Assembly: GCA_039111635.1 (NCBI GenBank)
Contig: JBCAQO010000003.1
Span: 2,728,001 to 2,792,000 of the forward strand
DNA: 64,000 nt
Direction of reading: 5' to 3'
Origin: Heterobasidion occidentale
Taxonomy: Eukaryota; Basidiomycota; Agaricomycetes; Russulales; Bondarzewiaceae
Every line of letters begins with the position of its first letter. The first letter of the stretch is position 1. Shown here one piece after another: positions 1 through 11,478 of the stretch. The notes under the pieces were generated by a model. It had not been told where the DNA came from. It saw only the letters and a list, made by a program, of their open reading frames with translations, and did no database searches. The position numbers were made by a program, and so were the translations under genes.

Positions 1-120
1 TTATAGATTTTGTCTATGACCTTTGGGTCTAGTCCTCATTAATAATATACTTGCTTCTTATTAGAAATATCAGTGTCAGTGGCTATAAGGACAAATTGAT
101 TGGAGTTCATAATTATTCTT

Positions 121-330
121 CTTAGGAAAAGGCCATGAAAGCACTCTGGGCTTTGTCCTTTTTGTTCAACTCTTTAAACTGAAGCCTAAATTTGTTCAAG
201 AAATCCTTCCAGGTCTCTAAGTCTTCAAGGGTCTTCACCTCTACTATCTTAGCTAGGAAGTTTTCTGCTTATGCTCCAGTGGTCCCATGTCTCATACATG
301 AGAGGACCAGGGAAATTTTTCCTGAATTAG
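121..330 (-). pseudogene. Possible Ty3/gypsy gag remnant
   Basis: Read on the minus strand, this stretch gives an open run containing ETWKDFLNKFRLQF followed by KELNKKDKAQSAF. That resembles the W-x-x-F-x-x-x-F-x-x-x-F pattern of the capsid region of Ty3/gypsy Gag. Stops interrupt the frame on both sides, so no protein can be made. It lies on the far side of the decayed LTR at 950-1472 in the same orientation, which is where gag would sit if that LTR were a 5' LTR. The match is short and I am not certain of it; it could be chance. Confidence 0.3.
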
Positions 331-949
331 TTTTATACTATTCTGACTCTGTTGCAAAAAGAAGAAGACATTAGAGAATGAATCATTGTGATTTGCCATT
401 TTGTCTGTAAAATTGTTAGAGAGTTTGACCTTTCCCTTTTGAGTTGTGCAGGTGTTGTGAGGTTGGTTCTTGTACTAGTTCTTGTTCTCAACATTGTGGC
501 AGTGTTTTAGATGTTGATTGGTGTTTGAGTGTCTGAGAAATTGGAGTTAGGTGTTTCTTCTTCTAGGCCCAATTTATTTAGTGTAACTAGTTTAGGATCT
601 TTGTATTATGGTGGCTAATTCCAGGAGTTGGTTAATTCATTCTAGACAAACTCTATCTCTGTTTTATCATTGTCCAAGAAGAAATATTATCTATTCCTAA
701 ATGAGTGGCTAAGGTAATTTGACAGGGCCCCTCCATTGGTGTCTATATAGAACTAGTAAGTCCCTGTCTATTAGATAGGATAATTGTTCTGTTGAAATTA
801 ATTGTTAATGCATCTAGTGCCTAGCAGATATTTGCAGCCTAGGTTTTGCTCCAGGGTATGTGTAGTAACACTCTTTAATAAGGTTTATTATTCTCACTGA
901 TGAGGATTGTGAGAGAGTGTGTGGTAGCAAGCTAGTGTTTAAAACTGCT

Positions 950-1472
950 TATTTGATAACCCCAAGAGTAGTGGGTTTTTTTCTAGGTCGCACTGATGAA
1001 CAAAGTAGGGTAATAGGATCCTCTGTATTAAAGGGAATATAGGGAGAGTATAATAAGAAGACTACACTAGAACAGTGGTCTGTATATGAAGATACAAATG
1101 AACAAAGAAAATAGACTGAAGATCCTCAGCCTATTTTATAGGCCTTATATACTATGGTGGAATACATTTGAGAATCTTTTTTATAGCTGCTGCTCTTTTA
1201 TTAGTGTCAACTCTTGTACAGCCTATCTACATTTGTCTAATCTGGTATGTGGTGGCACAAATACCCTTGGTAGCCCTTAAGCCCATTGCTATGACATTGT
1301 TTTCTAATCCTATGTGAACCTCAACTAATAATAGTGTGATCTGTTGGGACATTGGCCTCCTAAGATAATACCAAATACCTTATTGTACACTTTGTGTAGT
1401 GCTACCTACTATTTGTTGGACTTGTCATTGGAAATAGATACCCAAAAGGCCCTAATAGATCAAGTCACAGCA
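950..1472 (-). mobile_element. Decayed LTR of chromovirus family A
   Basis: This segment is colinear with 56,389-56,976. Shared blocks include AATAGACTGAAGATCCTCAG, GGCCTTATAT and the end block GATCAAGTCACAGCA, which reads GGTCAAGTCATAACA in the other copy. On the minus strand the better copy begins TGTTATGAC right after a purine tract, so the orientation is minus. This copy has lost its terminal TG and most CpGs. The possible gag remnant at 121-330 lies on its 3' side, so it may be a 5' LTR, but a solo LTR is equally possible. Confidence 0.55.
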
Positions 1473-3504
1473 CATACTATATTTTTTTCCAAGAAAGCTA
1501 GTCTAAACCTTTGATTGCTTAGCCAGCATTGTTGTCTGTCTATTAAGGTGTACTGAAGTAAATAATGTAAATGAATGCACCCAAATAATTTGAAATAGGC
1601 AATAAGTAAAATTAAATAGCTAATTGGTGTTTTATTAGTTGGTATACAACCAAACAAGTATAATAAGAGCAAAGTCACAATGAATTACTACAAACTTTAA
1701 AACCAACAATAATAATCTAACAAAAGTATGAGAGATAACAGACAAAAGCAAGTGATATAACTAAAAAACAATATGTAAATTTATATAAGGCCCAAATAGC
1801 AATACAAATAAAGTCAGTAGCAGTGAGCTTTAGCTATGGGATGCAAAAGCTAGTTTACTACAGAGTTGTTAGTACAATTATAGTTATAAGTGTGGTCTCA
1901 AATGGGTTGGAGATGAGGAAAGTGTAAGAATATGGGAAAGCAAGGTTAGAGGACAAGAAGAAACAGCTCAGCAAGGTCAGCATGTGCAAGAATCTAGTAT
2001 GTGCAAAGAGACGTGTATCTACAGCAGTCCATGTAGTTGAGGCATAGCACTCAGTATATAGGGACATTTAGATAGGGTATATAATACTGCATGTTAGGCT
2101 TGTAGATGCTCATTCTCATGTGAGCATACCATAGCCAAAAATGAGGTGGTACATAACTTTAAGGGCTAACAGTCTTCGTTAGGCTGGAAGAAGGAGCAGG
2201 TGAAGACCATTATGATAACAACGTAGATAGCAAGGAGAAGGGCTGCATGCACATGGTCACAATTACCAAACCATTGTTGGACCTACACTACAGTTAATAT
2301 CTGTAGCATGCCAAGATATCATGTTCTTGACGCTGCCTATATTCTAAGACCAGTGTAATTCTTTTTTTGTTCATATAAGATCACGGCACCTCTTATAAGA
2401 CCTATGATTGAGGTGTGATGAGAAATGTGCTTTGCATAACTTTTATACTCAGATCTTTCTCCTAACAATTTGAGAAGGGAATAGACTGAAATAGAAAAAA
2501 AAATAGATCCAATGTCCAAGGAATTGTGGTACTTTTGCCCTTTTTTGTGATAGACCCAACATTGGCCATTCCATAGTCAAGCAAGAGCTGGCCTACAACT
2601 TGAGCTAGTATCAAATAGAAGAATCAGTATAGTGTTACTATGGTGAAGCTTGTAGAAGTACCATTCATGCTGGGTAATGATGCTTCATTAACAGGAAAAT
2701 CCTTATTTTGATAGGTAGGGCATCCGAGATGAGCTGGTATTGAATCAAGCAGTTATCCGTGCCTGCTGCAGATTTAGTGAGTAGATAATGTTGTACTTGG
2801 ACCTGCATATATAGATTAGACTAGTAAGAAATAGAAGAGATAGATGATACTCCCTCATATGTCAGATCTTCCTAAAGTCTATAAAGCTCCTCTTGAATAT
2901 TATTCAGCTGGCCATTAATGACATTCAACTGCACACATTGAATCAATGAGCGCTTGATACTAATGCTATTACACATCAATCTACTGAAGCAAGAATATCT
3001 TACAGTACATTCACTTGATTTATAATAGAAATATTTAGGAAGTGCAGCATTCTGTGAGAGAAGTGTGCTTGCCTTGGCTTAGATGTTACTTGCCTAGGCA
3101 TGTAAATTGTATGCATAAACTAGATTGGCAATGGTAGAGAGAGAAAGAGGAGCAAAAAGAGTGGCAATGTCAGCCATAATGTAGAAGTGTTGGACGTTGC
3201 AGCAGAGCCACTTAGTGCTCATATTTGAATAGCATATATTTGAACTAAGCTGCTGCTTTTAGTGACTTGTAAAATCTACTGAAGATGAGAAGGTGGTAGA
3301 AAGTATACCAATGTATGAAGGGGTCTTTGTATCCTTTATTGCTAATATAACAGACACATTTTTTTGTTATAGAATGTTACCTATTCTAAAACATTCATAA
3401 TAAAATGAGTCTCTAAGAATAACATCAAATAAAAGTAAAAGCTAATGTTAAATAGGTACTAAGGCATGTAAAGTATCAAAAATAAAAAGCTCTAATTATA
3501 TGAG
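1473..3504. other. AT-rich stretch without a recognisable gene
   Basis: I see only short frames full of stops, runs of A and T, and no protein motif, tRNA or long repeat. It is probably very old element sequence decayed beyond recognition, though that is inference from the setting. Confidence 0.6.
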
Positions 3505-3602
3505 TTAAGAAGATAATATGATAAAAGTCTAAAGTAAAATAATATTATTTAAATTAAGAAGATAATATGATAAAAGTCTAAAGTAAAATAATATTATTTA
3601 AA
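3505..3602. repeat. Perfect 49-bp tandem duplication
   Basis: The block starting TTAAGAAGATAATATG is present twice head to tail with a period of 49 bases and no mismatch. The surrounding sequence is heavily decayed, so the duplication must be recent. An assembly artefact is the main alternative. Confidence 0.9.
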
Positions 3603-3864
3603 TTAATTAGTATTAAATATCTTAAAAATAATCAATAAGTAAAAATTAGTAAAAATATCAAAAACCAGTAAAATAATAACATATGTGTAAAAGACAAAAC
3701 AATAGTACAAGATAATATCTAATTATATTAATTTGAGACATGTAGTATATATACACTCAAGCATGAGGCCTTGTTTGTTTGAGCCGCTATAATAGCTAAG
3801 CCAATAGTAGTTGGAAAAACCGCACATATAAAAGCTTAGAAAAAAGAAGGTAGATTTGCCACAT

Positions 3865-3945
3865 TTTAATCTAAAAAGCTAGAAGGTTTAGAAAAGGGTG
3901 GGCCAAAGAGGCTATTCAATGGTAAAGAGGGGGTATTACATAATA
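3865..3945 (+). repeat. Short dispersed repeat, copy 1 (pair with 8955-9045)
   Basis: Both copies share AAAAGCTAGAAGGTTTAG, then GG..CAAAGAGGCT, then a GGGTAT block with small gaps. The 3603-3864 stretch upstream is AT-rich with nothing else recognisable. Confidence 0.5.
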
Positions 3946-3986
3946 TCACATAGTTTATAGCTCTTGCAAACATATAAAAGCAAGAA

Positions 3987-4190
3987 TTTTGCATTGAATA
4001 TGTAGCTAATATGATGAGCCTGTTTATGGCTAAATAGGTTTGTTGTGTCAGCTACCTATCAGGTCTCAGCTATGCAATAGGTAGCTAACATGATAAGCCT
4101 GTCTATAGCTAAATAGGCTGGTTATGTTAGTCATGTATTAGGTCTCAGACTTGCTAATACAAGGCTAACATGTCAGCCACATTTTAGCTT
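3987..4190. repeat. 80-bp hairpin satellite, array 1 (about 2.5 units)
   Basis: Units contain GCTAATATGA(T)GAGCCTGT, then GGCTAAATAGG, then a TTATGT-like closing arm and CTATTAGGTCTCAG. The same unit recurs at 12,650-12,955 and 48,125-48,525. Within a unit, the ATGA.AAGCCTGTC arm and the ACAGGCT.GT.ATGT arm are inverted repeats, so each unit can fold as a hairpin. Units here are diverged from each other. Confidence 0.6.
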
Positions 4191-4507
4191 GCATCCATGC
4201 TTTTACCCTCCAGCCATGTTTCTTTGACCTTAATTATCAACATTCTCATTCTTAATACTATGGCCCCTTGTCCTTTTTTTACCTCCACCTTCTTATCCTT
4301 ATTCATAGTCATTCCTTGGTTACACCCACACCTACGCCTACAGTACTCTTTTTTTAGTGCCATCTATAGTCTTAGCAGTGGCAATGTCCTACTCCACCAA
4401 TGCCCACACTGTCCAATCATTAGGAAAAAGCCCCATATAACTATAATTAAGCATAAGTTTAGCTAGATTTTTGCCAATTACTATTCAGGATTTTTAGCTT
4501 ACCCTCC
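4191..4507. other. No recognisable gene
   Basis: A pyrimidine-rich open run of 89 codons is present, but it has no domain, no repeated counterpart in the window and the composition of low-complexity sequence. I do not call it a gene. Confidence 0.5.
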
Positions 4508-5165
4508 TCTAATCCTAAAATTATAAGGTCTAATTAGAGCTAATTAAAGCTAATTTATCATGTGGATTTTTGGAAAAATAGCAACCAACTAAGTTCTATA
4601 ACCCCACTACTATTACTACACCTTTAATCACAGAGTATCTATAAAGGTCACTAATCAAACTAAAGTCACATTTTATAATAAACTTGTCCATCGCCAGAGT
4701 TAAACTAAGAACCTTATGCATACACACCCTAGACCAATGCTCTAAGCCACTAAGCCACAAGGTCTCAGTTAGTTATTTATCTGGTAACCTAAATATAACA
4801 ATATAAATAAAGCAATCTTAACATTTCTAACTTTCTTATACATTCATTTTTATCTATTTTATATATAAAGGAGTCAATAAATGCCCAAAAAATCAGGGCT
4901 TTTGATATTTGAATTTAGGCACTAGATAATAATATAGTAAACTAATAAAAAATAAATAATACACTAAAAATCAAATTATAATACTCATACAATTTGGATT
5001 TGGAATATGTAAAATTATAATTGGGTTGTAGATTTTAATAAACAATGTCATCTTATTTGCAAATTTGATTATAAAGGTGATTATAGATAATATATTCTAA
5101 TCAGCTTAGATTAGTATTTTGAATAATTATATCTAATTAAGAAAGGAGGTTTTTCCAGATGATGA
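4508..5165 (-). repeat. Dispersed repeat R1, copy 1, with a tRNA-like core
   Basis: It is colinear with 37,538-38,112 from CTAATCCTAAAATTATAAGG to a shared end near TTTTCCAGATG. Copy 1 has about 95 extra bases (around 4559-4650) that copy 2 lacks; the short direct repeat TCA flanks the difference. A tRNA-like segment sits in the middle on the minus strand. It could be a tRNA-derived SINE with long flanks, or a non-autonomous element that carries a tRNA piece. I see no clear terminal inverted repeats or poly-A tail. Confidence 0.6.
4683..4764 (-). pseudogene. tRNA-like sequence in repeat R1
   Basis: On the minus strand there is an A-box match TGGCTTAGTGG, preceded by seven bases where an acceptor arm would be. 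The D-stem GCTT/GAGC can pair, and CTTGT near one end is complementary to ACAAG near the other. The B-box position reads AGTTTAACTCT against the consensus GGTTCGANTCC, and three of its four mismatches are transitions of the CpG-decay type. The anticodon stem does not pair well, so it is not a working tRNA gene. Confidence 0.45.
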
Positions 5166-8100
5166 CGCTAACAGTAATAACAATAATACAAACAACTACA
5201 ACAATAAGAAGAGAATGAGGATAAAGATTAGCTACAAGCACAGCACACTTTTTATCCTTATCTTGCCCCTCCCTCAACACACCAACTATGCACAACATGC
5301 CCTTACTATCTTCCAGTCTCCTTATTTTCCAAACCCACTTTCAAGGTATACTTGACCTCAAAGCAAAGGTTGACATAGAGCATATAGCTTACATCAATGG
5401 CAAGGCTTGCCTCTAGAGCATTTCATAGACACTTTAGCATATCTTAGTGCATACCTCTTCTAATGGAAGGCCATCTATGCATCTCTCTTCCTCTTTTCCT
5501 CTTCCCCTTCCTTTTCCTTCCCTCTTTTTTCTTTTCCCCTCTTTTTTTTCCTGCTGTCCCTACCCTGCTAACCAGCACCATAGCAACAAAGTTGTGAGAT
5601 ACTACACCAATGACAATAAAGTGGCAGACAACAATAGTATGGACAAAGAGCCAAAAGACACTGTGTTTAACACATAGGTGCTACAGGCTGTGGAAGGCTG
5701 TGTGCATGTATGCTATGCTCAATGTATGTTTCTCTTGATTTTAATCATACTTGTTTGCTCTGTGACAAATATAATGCTAATTGGCCACATGCTCTTAACT
5801 TCTCTTTTACCCTTTTTTCCTAACTCTTTTTTTTCCTCCCCCACTCTCCTCCACTCTTTTCCACCCTGCTCTTTCTTATCCTTTTTGCCCTGCTTTTTTC
5901 CTCAAATCTTTAAACCTAACCGTGGCTGTTATAACTATGGCTATGACCTCAACAACTATAATGGCTATGGCTCTATAGTACCACCTGTATAATATAGAGC
6001 ATATACTCTACACCTTGCTCTTATAGTCTCATGCCCACCATTTGTATTCCCACAGGCTGGGGCAGCATTTGACACACTTTTATCCATATGTTATCTGTAT
6101 GACAGGTGACTATTGCCTGTATAAGTCTCTGTTCTGGAGCCCATCCTTCAGCTGCACATTCTCTTTCTTAAGTCATGCGCATAGATCTTATAGTATGTTG
6201 CGCTCCTCTTTTTGCTCCCCTTTTCTCTCACACATAACTGACCACACTCTCTCATGCTCCCTATATATTTGCAATATAAACGACAATAGCACTTGCAAGA
6301 TTGCCAGGCATATACAGAGCATTGCTAGCTGTACACAACTTGTGCTTCAGCATGTCAACAAGAAGAATAAGAAACAGCTAGCAGTGAAGAAACAAAGGGG
6401 TAGTTGAGCATTATAAAAGTAAGCACCCCTGGTCTTTTTCTTTTTGCCAGCCCCTTTTTAACCTGAGTTTCCCCAACCATTTTGAATCTCGACACTCCTA
6501 CCCTTGATGCCACACTCACTCACTCATTGACTTTCTCAATCTCTTTCACCCTTGACTCTGAACCCTTGCTATTCCTGTATTTGTATCCATGCTCATTTAC
6601 GATGCCCACTACTTAGGCTCACACTCACTTAACCTTAATCCCCATAACCTTTATGCAATTGAGCATGCTCAACAATCTCCACTGCGCCTGCATCTCACTC
6701 ACACCAGTTCCTTCCTGTACTTTTGCTCTCTTAATCTTAGCGATCTTCCTAACTGCCCCTTCTTTAACCTATGTCTCTTTAACTCCCTCAACAGTAGCAC
6801 TATTACACTCAATGCCACGCACACTTGTTTGCTCAGCCCATGCACCTACATCTCCACCTGTGCAACTCTTCCACTTATATACACACTTGTCTTACAAACA
6901 CAAGCATGTCTATCACCCAATGCCCTTATACCTGTCCCCTCAATAGTGCACATAACCACTCTTCACTTGCCTTGTGTTTCCGCAAACCCCTTAATTTCCT
7001 CAATGCCACACTGCTTGCTCACTCAACCCTCTTGACAGTTTAACTGGCCCTCAATCTCATATGCTCCCCTTAATGCCATGAACCTGCCCTTGGGTCCACA
7101 CATCTACCTTTGTCTTTGATCCACATCTGTGCCCACACATCTTGTCCCCTTGACCTCAAGCTCACTTTTTATTTCCTCTAGCCTATGTCTACCTATTACC
7201 CAGTACTCTTGACCCATTGACCCCTCAATTACACACCCTTTCACTGTGCAGACCCCAACTGACACTTCCTCCTTCAACTCCTTGCATGTTTGTCTCCCTA
7301 CTCCCTCTAACTCTTTTTATTATCTCTTACAATCATCTCCCTCATTTTGCATTGTCCCCACCCATGTTCCCACTCTCCTCCTTACTGCTTTTCCACATGT
7401 CTTTTCTAAAACTACACTTCCTTCACTTAGCTTCTGCTGCTGCCTACATTACTTGCCTAAAGAGATTTTTTGCCCTCCTATTTGTGCAGTAGCTAGCTCC
7501 TTATCTTCATAGTGGGCTGCCACCTTGTCATAGAGACTTTTAAATGAATATGGCCCTGCAGACAATCCTACTGACTATGCCCAGATCAAAGCCTGGATCA
7601 ATGCAGCATCCTCACTGGTCTCTGCTGATATGCTAGTGATGCCTCTGAGTGTAAAACCCTAAGAAATACCCTTACAAGTGTGGGTAGGCAGAAGCTGGTT
7701 CTAGTGTGCAATGAACTGTTAGCTGTGCAACAACCAATAAGGAAGCATACTAAAAGTGTTCAGAGTGTAGCTGCAATCAAAGTAACACAGACACAATTGG
7801 CAGGGAGTGGAGGCTGTTTGAATATGATGTAGACCAAACAAACAACTCCAAAATTAAAATCTTTGGCCAAGAAGTGTTTGATTGGCTTGTGATTAGAATA
7901 CAAAGAGAACAGAATAGGTACAAGGCCACAATAGATACAGACAGAAGATGACAAACTAGATGAGAGGGAGAGAAAAAGACAATCAGGCAATCAAATGCAA
8001 CAACATAAACAAAGGGGCAAAATGTGAACAAGGATTAGAAGGCAAAGACTCAAAGACTCATAGACTTAAGCGTACACATGTAATCAAAACAAGGGAGGAG

Positions 8101-8954
8101 CCAAAGCTGATCTATTATGAAGGCCATAGGTACCTTTTTATAGTAAGTCTGAATAGGTACAAGATAGGAAGATTAGCAGAGGCATAGGGTAATTGAAAAT
8201 GCATGCCAAAAGCTGTAAAAGGTAAAGAAGATAAGAGAGTAATAGTACAAACAATATAAGAAAAGAAGCAATAGCTCTCAAGTCTAAATAAGTGGAGAGA
8301 TTGCTAAGGTAAGTGCACATAAGCCTAAGGATAATGATCACATAATAAGTGAGTAAACAAATGAGCAACATAAGAGCTTCAAAGATAAGGAAGAAAAAGA
8401 TCAAAAGAAAACATAAGGACAATTAGAGATGGGAAAAATAATCTATTCTAAGGCAACAAAGTGTCTGGCTGCCTCCAATTTGGAACACTAAGGCCAATTG
8501 GATGTGACAAAGATATAAAGCATACTGAACCAATTGGTTATTGGCCACAACAGTTTGCAAAAAGTTTCAAATGCTAGGAGTGCTAATGAATCAATAGAAT
8601 AACCACAAATAGCTTTGAACACCTATGCAGAGGTCTAAATGTAAAGTTGGCACTTACTCAATGACTAAGGGCTCTAAACAGATTGAGATTAGTCAGAACG
8701 TGGTGCATCAAACAGCCAAATAATACTAAAAGCTATCAAAAGTAGGATATCAGTGCCTAGAGCAGATCTATGCTCATTGCCACCTCTACCACTAGCCTTT
8801 CATCTACCAGTCAGCATGCTCTCATTACCTTCTCCATACAATAGAGTGCTACTAGCCACTATATTAATACCTATATGCTTGCTACCACCACTGTCTCCTC
8901 AGCCACCTTTTTTGTTCCACATAAAACCTCATGTGGGCACTTGCCCTTGTACAT
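5166..8954. other. Gene-poor stretch with a pyrimidine-rich block (about 5440-7500)
   Basis: From about 5440 to 7500 the plus strand is strongly C+T rich and gives overlapping open frames in two or three phases, the longest 148 codons (6589-7035). Their residues are mainly Leu, Pro, Ser, Thr, His and Cys with no domain, as expected when few purines means few stops. From 7500 to 8950 the composition swings to purine-rich and then mixed, with no motif. I recognise no gene here. Confidence 0.5.
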
Positions 8955-9045
8955 TCTAACTTGAAAAGCTAGAAGGTTTAGGGTAGAGAAGAATATAGCA
9001 GGGGCAAAGAGGCTGTCACAAGATCAAAAAAGGGTATAGTATTCA
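8955..9045 (+). repeat. Short dispersed repeat, copy 2 (pair with 3865-3945)
   Basis: Shares AAAAGCTAGAAGGTTTAG and the following CAAAGAGGCT block with 3865-3945. The 9046-9697 stretch after it shows no recognisable gene. Confidence 0.5.
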
Positions 9046-9697
9046 AACACTCTTGATCTTAGAGCTCTTCTTGATCTAATCAACTATTTCTAAGTTCTCT
9101 CCCCTTGCTCAGGTCACAAATATTTAAAAAGATAGTTTCATGTGCTCTGCACCTTCTGCATAAACCATGACATGATCTGATCTATACTTGTTGCTCAATA
9201 ATCAAATATATGCTTGATACCCATGGTTTCTAGAAAAGTTGGATTGGTATAAGGCATATAGCATAATATCAGTGTAGATTTACTACTCTAAACCCTACCA
9301 GTCTACTGCAAGGATACAAAGGAATAACTCTTCATGAGAAGGTAAGCCACAATGTGACTGATCTCTTTTATTACAGCATTTACAAGTGTTTACCACAAAA
9401 TGCAGAAACCAAGTCTAATAATGTGTGTGACATTTTCTTATTGAGAACCATGTGTTCTTCTTTCTCAATATATGCATGCTCAATATGCTCTATTTATTCC
9501 TTTTCTGAGCTTAATCTCACAACACAGATATTGAAGTGACTGCAATCAATGCTTTACCTTGGTTGTCATATTATTGACAGCTGAAGTTTCTTATTTTAAA
9601 AGACAAACAAATCTAAAATAATCTCTATAACACCCCATATCCTAGTTCCTCTTTGCTTGGTTATCCTCAAACCTATGCCTGACAAAGCTCTCTTTGA

Positions 9698-11478
9698 ATG
9701 CATAAAATGCACCAAGCAGTTTTATTCTCGTCTTTAAGGCTTTGTACTAATCTTCATGCTAATGAGGCTAATTCTTTGAAGCTTGTTCCATTTTGCTGCC
9801 CTCACTCGGACATTGCTCATGAGTTTGGGGTCAGCAAGGACACTCTAAGTATGTGGCAGAAAGGACACCCTAAGCATGTGGCAGAAAGTAGTACATCTAT
9901 CGCAACCTTCAATGCTAGCAAGCAGAAAATGCCAGCATTGGAAGAGCACATTCTTATTAACCATATTAAGGAGTCTTTGGACCGTGGCTTTCCTCTAACT
10001 CATGCATCAATTTGAAAGGCTGCTAATGCTATCATCATGGTGTATCCCTCTGGTACACCAAGAAGGATCTTATATCTTTTAATGGGCAGTGGGTTTTTCA
10101 TTTTTTGATATACCATAACAATGAGCTTCATCCCTACTAGAGTTGAGCAATTAGACTTCCAGCACAGTCAAAGCCTCAATCCCTTTGCAGTCACGACTGG
10201 TTCAAAGGCATTGTTTGCCCTCAAATTGTTGAATAAGGTATGCTCTTATACCTTACAGCATACTACTACTATAATAATTACTATGAGCTTTGTAGGTATT
10301 GACCTATACAACTTGTACAGTATAAATGAGACAGGCAACATGACAGGAAATGAGAGTCGTGCCCTGATCATAAGTGAGAAAAGAAAGAAAATCCAATACA
10401 AGCAAGTGGTGCTAACTGCGAAAACATCACTATCCTTATTACCATCTGTACGAATGATACAGTTCTCAAGACTAATATAATTTTTAAAGAAAGCACTTCA
10501 TAAAGTAGGGTGACCATAATATTGTGGAAGCTTTATGTGTACTTATTCTACCCTTGCTTGCCCTCTCACATAACTTGCCAAGCTCACTCCTACTCTCAAG
10601 TTCTTAGATTTGCAATATCTAACAATAGCTAGATGGACAGCATATAGCCCTCTAGTATATCAAGGACTTCAACAAACAGACCTGTGAGAAGACTGAGGGC
10701 CACAAGCAAGTCCTCCTCCTCAATAGACACAGCTCTCATAATACCCCTGAGTTTTATGAATATATGTGGACTCATGGCATTGTCCTTCTTAGCTATCTGC
10801 CGCACTATACTCATACCCTCCAAGGCCTCAATGTTGTGTATTTTGCAATCCTAAAAAGGTACTACATAGAGGAGGTTAGTGACTTTGAGTTGAAGAATGA
10901 GTGGAAGGTGGGAAGGGTAATTTTGTAGGTGTTTAGGACAGGCTTTTCTTCATGCGTTCATAGCTGAGACTATCAAGAAGGCTTTTAGCATAATGGAAGT
11001 ATATTCATTCAACCCCAACATCATCTCTCTTGTCCAGATGAAGCCAAGTGAGTCAATGTTCACCTAGGGCTTGTTCACCAATGTTCCCCCTAGCTCTATT
11101 TGTGCTGTTATTTCTGCATTCCACAGAAACCTGTTCAACACTGATTCTTTTACACACAAGACCCTTTCTTTGCCTGATAATTACCAACCTCTATCTGATA
11201 GCTCCAAGTGCCTAGACAATCTCATTATTCTAGTAGACTATGACCCTCATCATACTACAATCTTATCCCTTGTACCCCACAGCACTGCATGCATGCCAAT
11301 ACTATTATGCACAGCCTCTCTCAAAGCCTGGGCATGCACATGCACAGAGGATCAGGTTAGAGGTGGCACCAAAATAAGGTTAATGAGGCAACCTTCTAAG
11401 ATGATACTCTGTCAAAGTGTGTTTGCCTCATCTTCTCCGGTCTCTCACAGACTGCCTTGGACAGTTTTCTCTTATTGA
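9698..11478 (+). pseudogene. Dead pogo-type (Tc1/mariner superfamily) transposase
   Basis: Pieces of a pogo/CENP-B-like transposase lie in order on the plus strand in shifting frames. The N-terminal helix-turn-helix gives AHEFGVSKDTLSMW and then ESLDRGFPLTHAS, with continuation KAANAI after a stop at 10,014. A WVFHFL..HNNELHPY piece follows at about 10,090. The DDE core gives LYNLYSINETG, then QVLLLNRHSSHNTPEF, then HTLQGLNVVYFAILKR (about 10,710-10,870), and the tail FNPNIISLVQMKPSE. In families of this type the three core segments carry Asp in YN.DETG, in the D of LL.DGH.SH and in L(D)V. All three are Asn here. Stops and frameshifts are numerous, so the gene is non-functional. I did not find its terminal inverted repeats. 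Confidence 0.8.
10238..10295 (+). other. Relict spliceosomal intron in the pogo pseudogene
   Basis: The segment begins GTATGC and ends TTTGTAG, is 58 bases long, and joins FKGIVCPQIVE(stop) to GIDLYNLYSINETG in one reading frame with a split Gly codon. This matches the expected order of the transposase. Fungal introns are usually 50-80 bases. It is inferred from frame and splice sites only. Confidence 0.45.

Noticed and set aside
3987..4190. Hairpin arrays as a CRISPR array
   Set aside because: Units are eukaryotic minisatellite-like, with repeat and spacer diverging together and no unique spacers or cas genes.
6589..7035. 148-codon frame and overlapping neighbours in the pyrimidine-rich block
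   Set aside because: Two or three phases are open at once, which follows from low purine content. No motif, no homologous copy, no convincing start.
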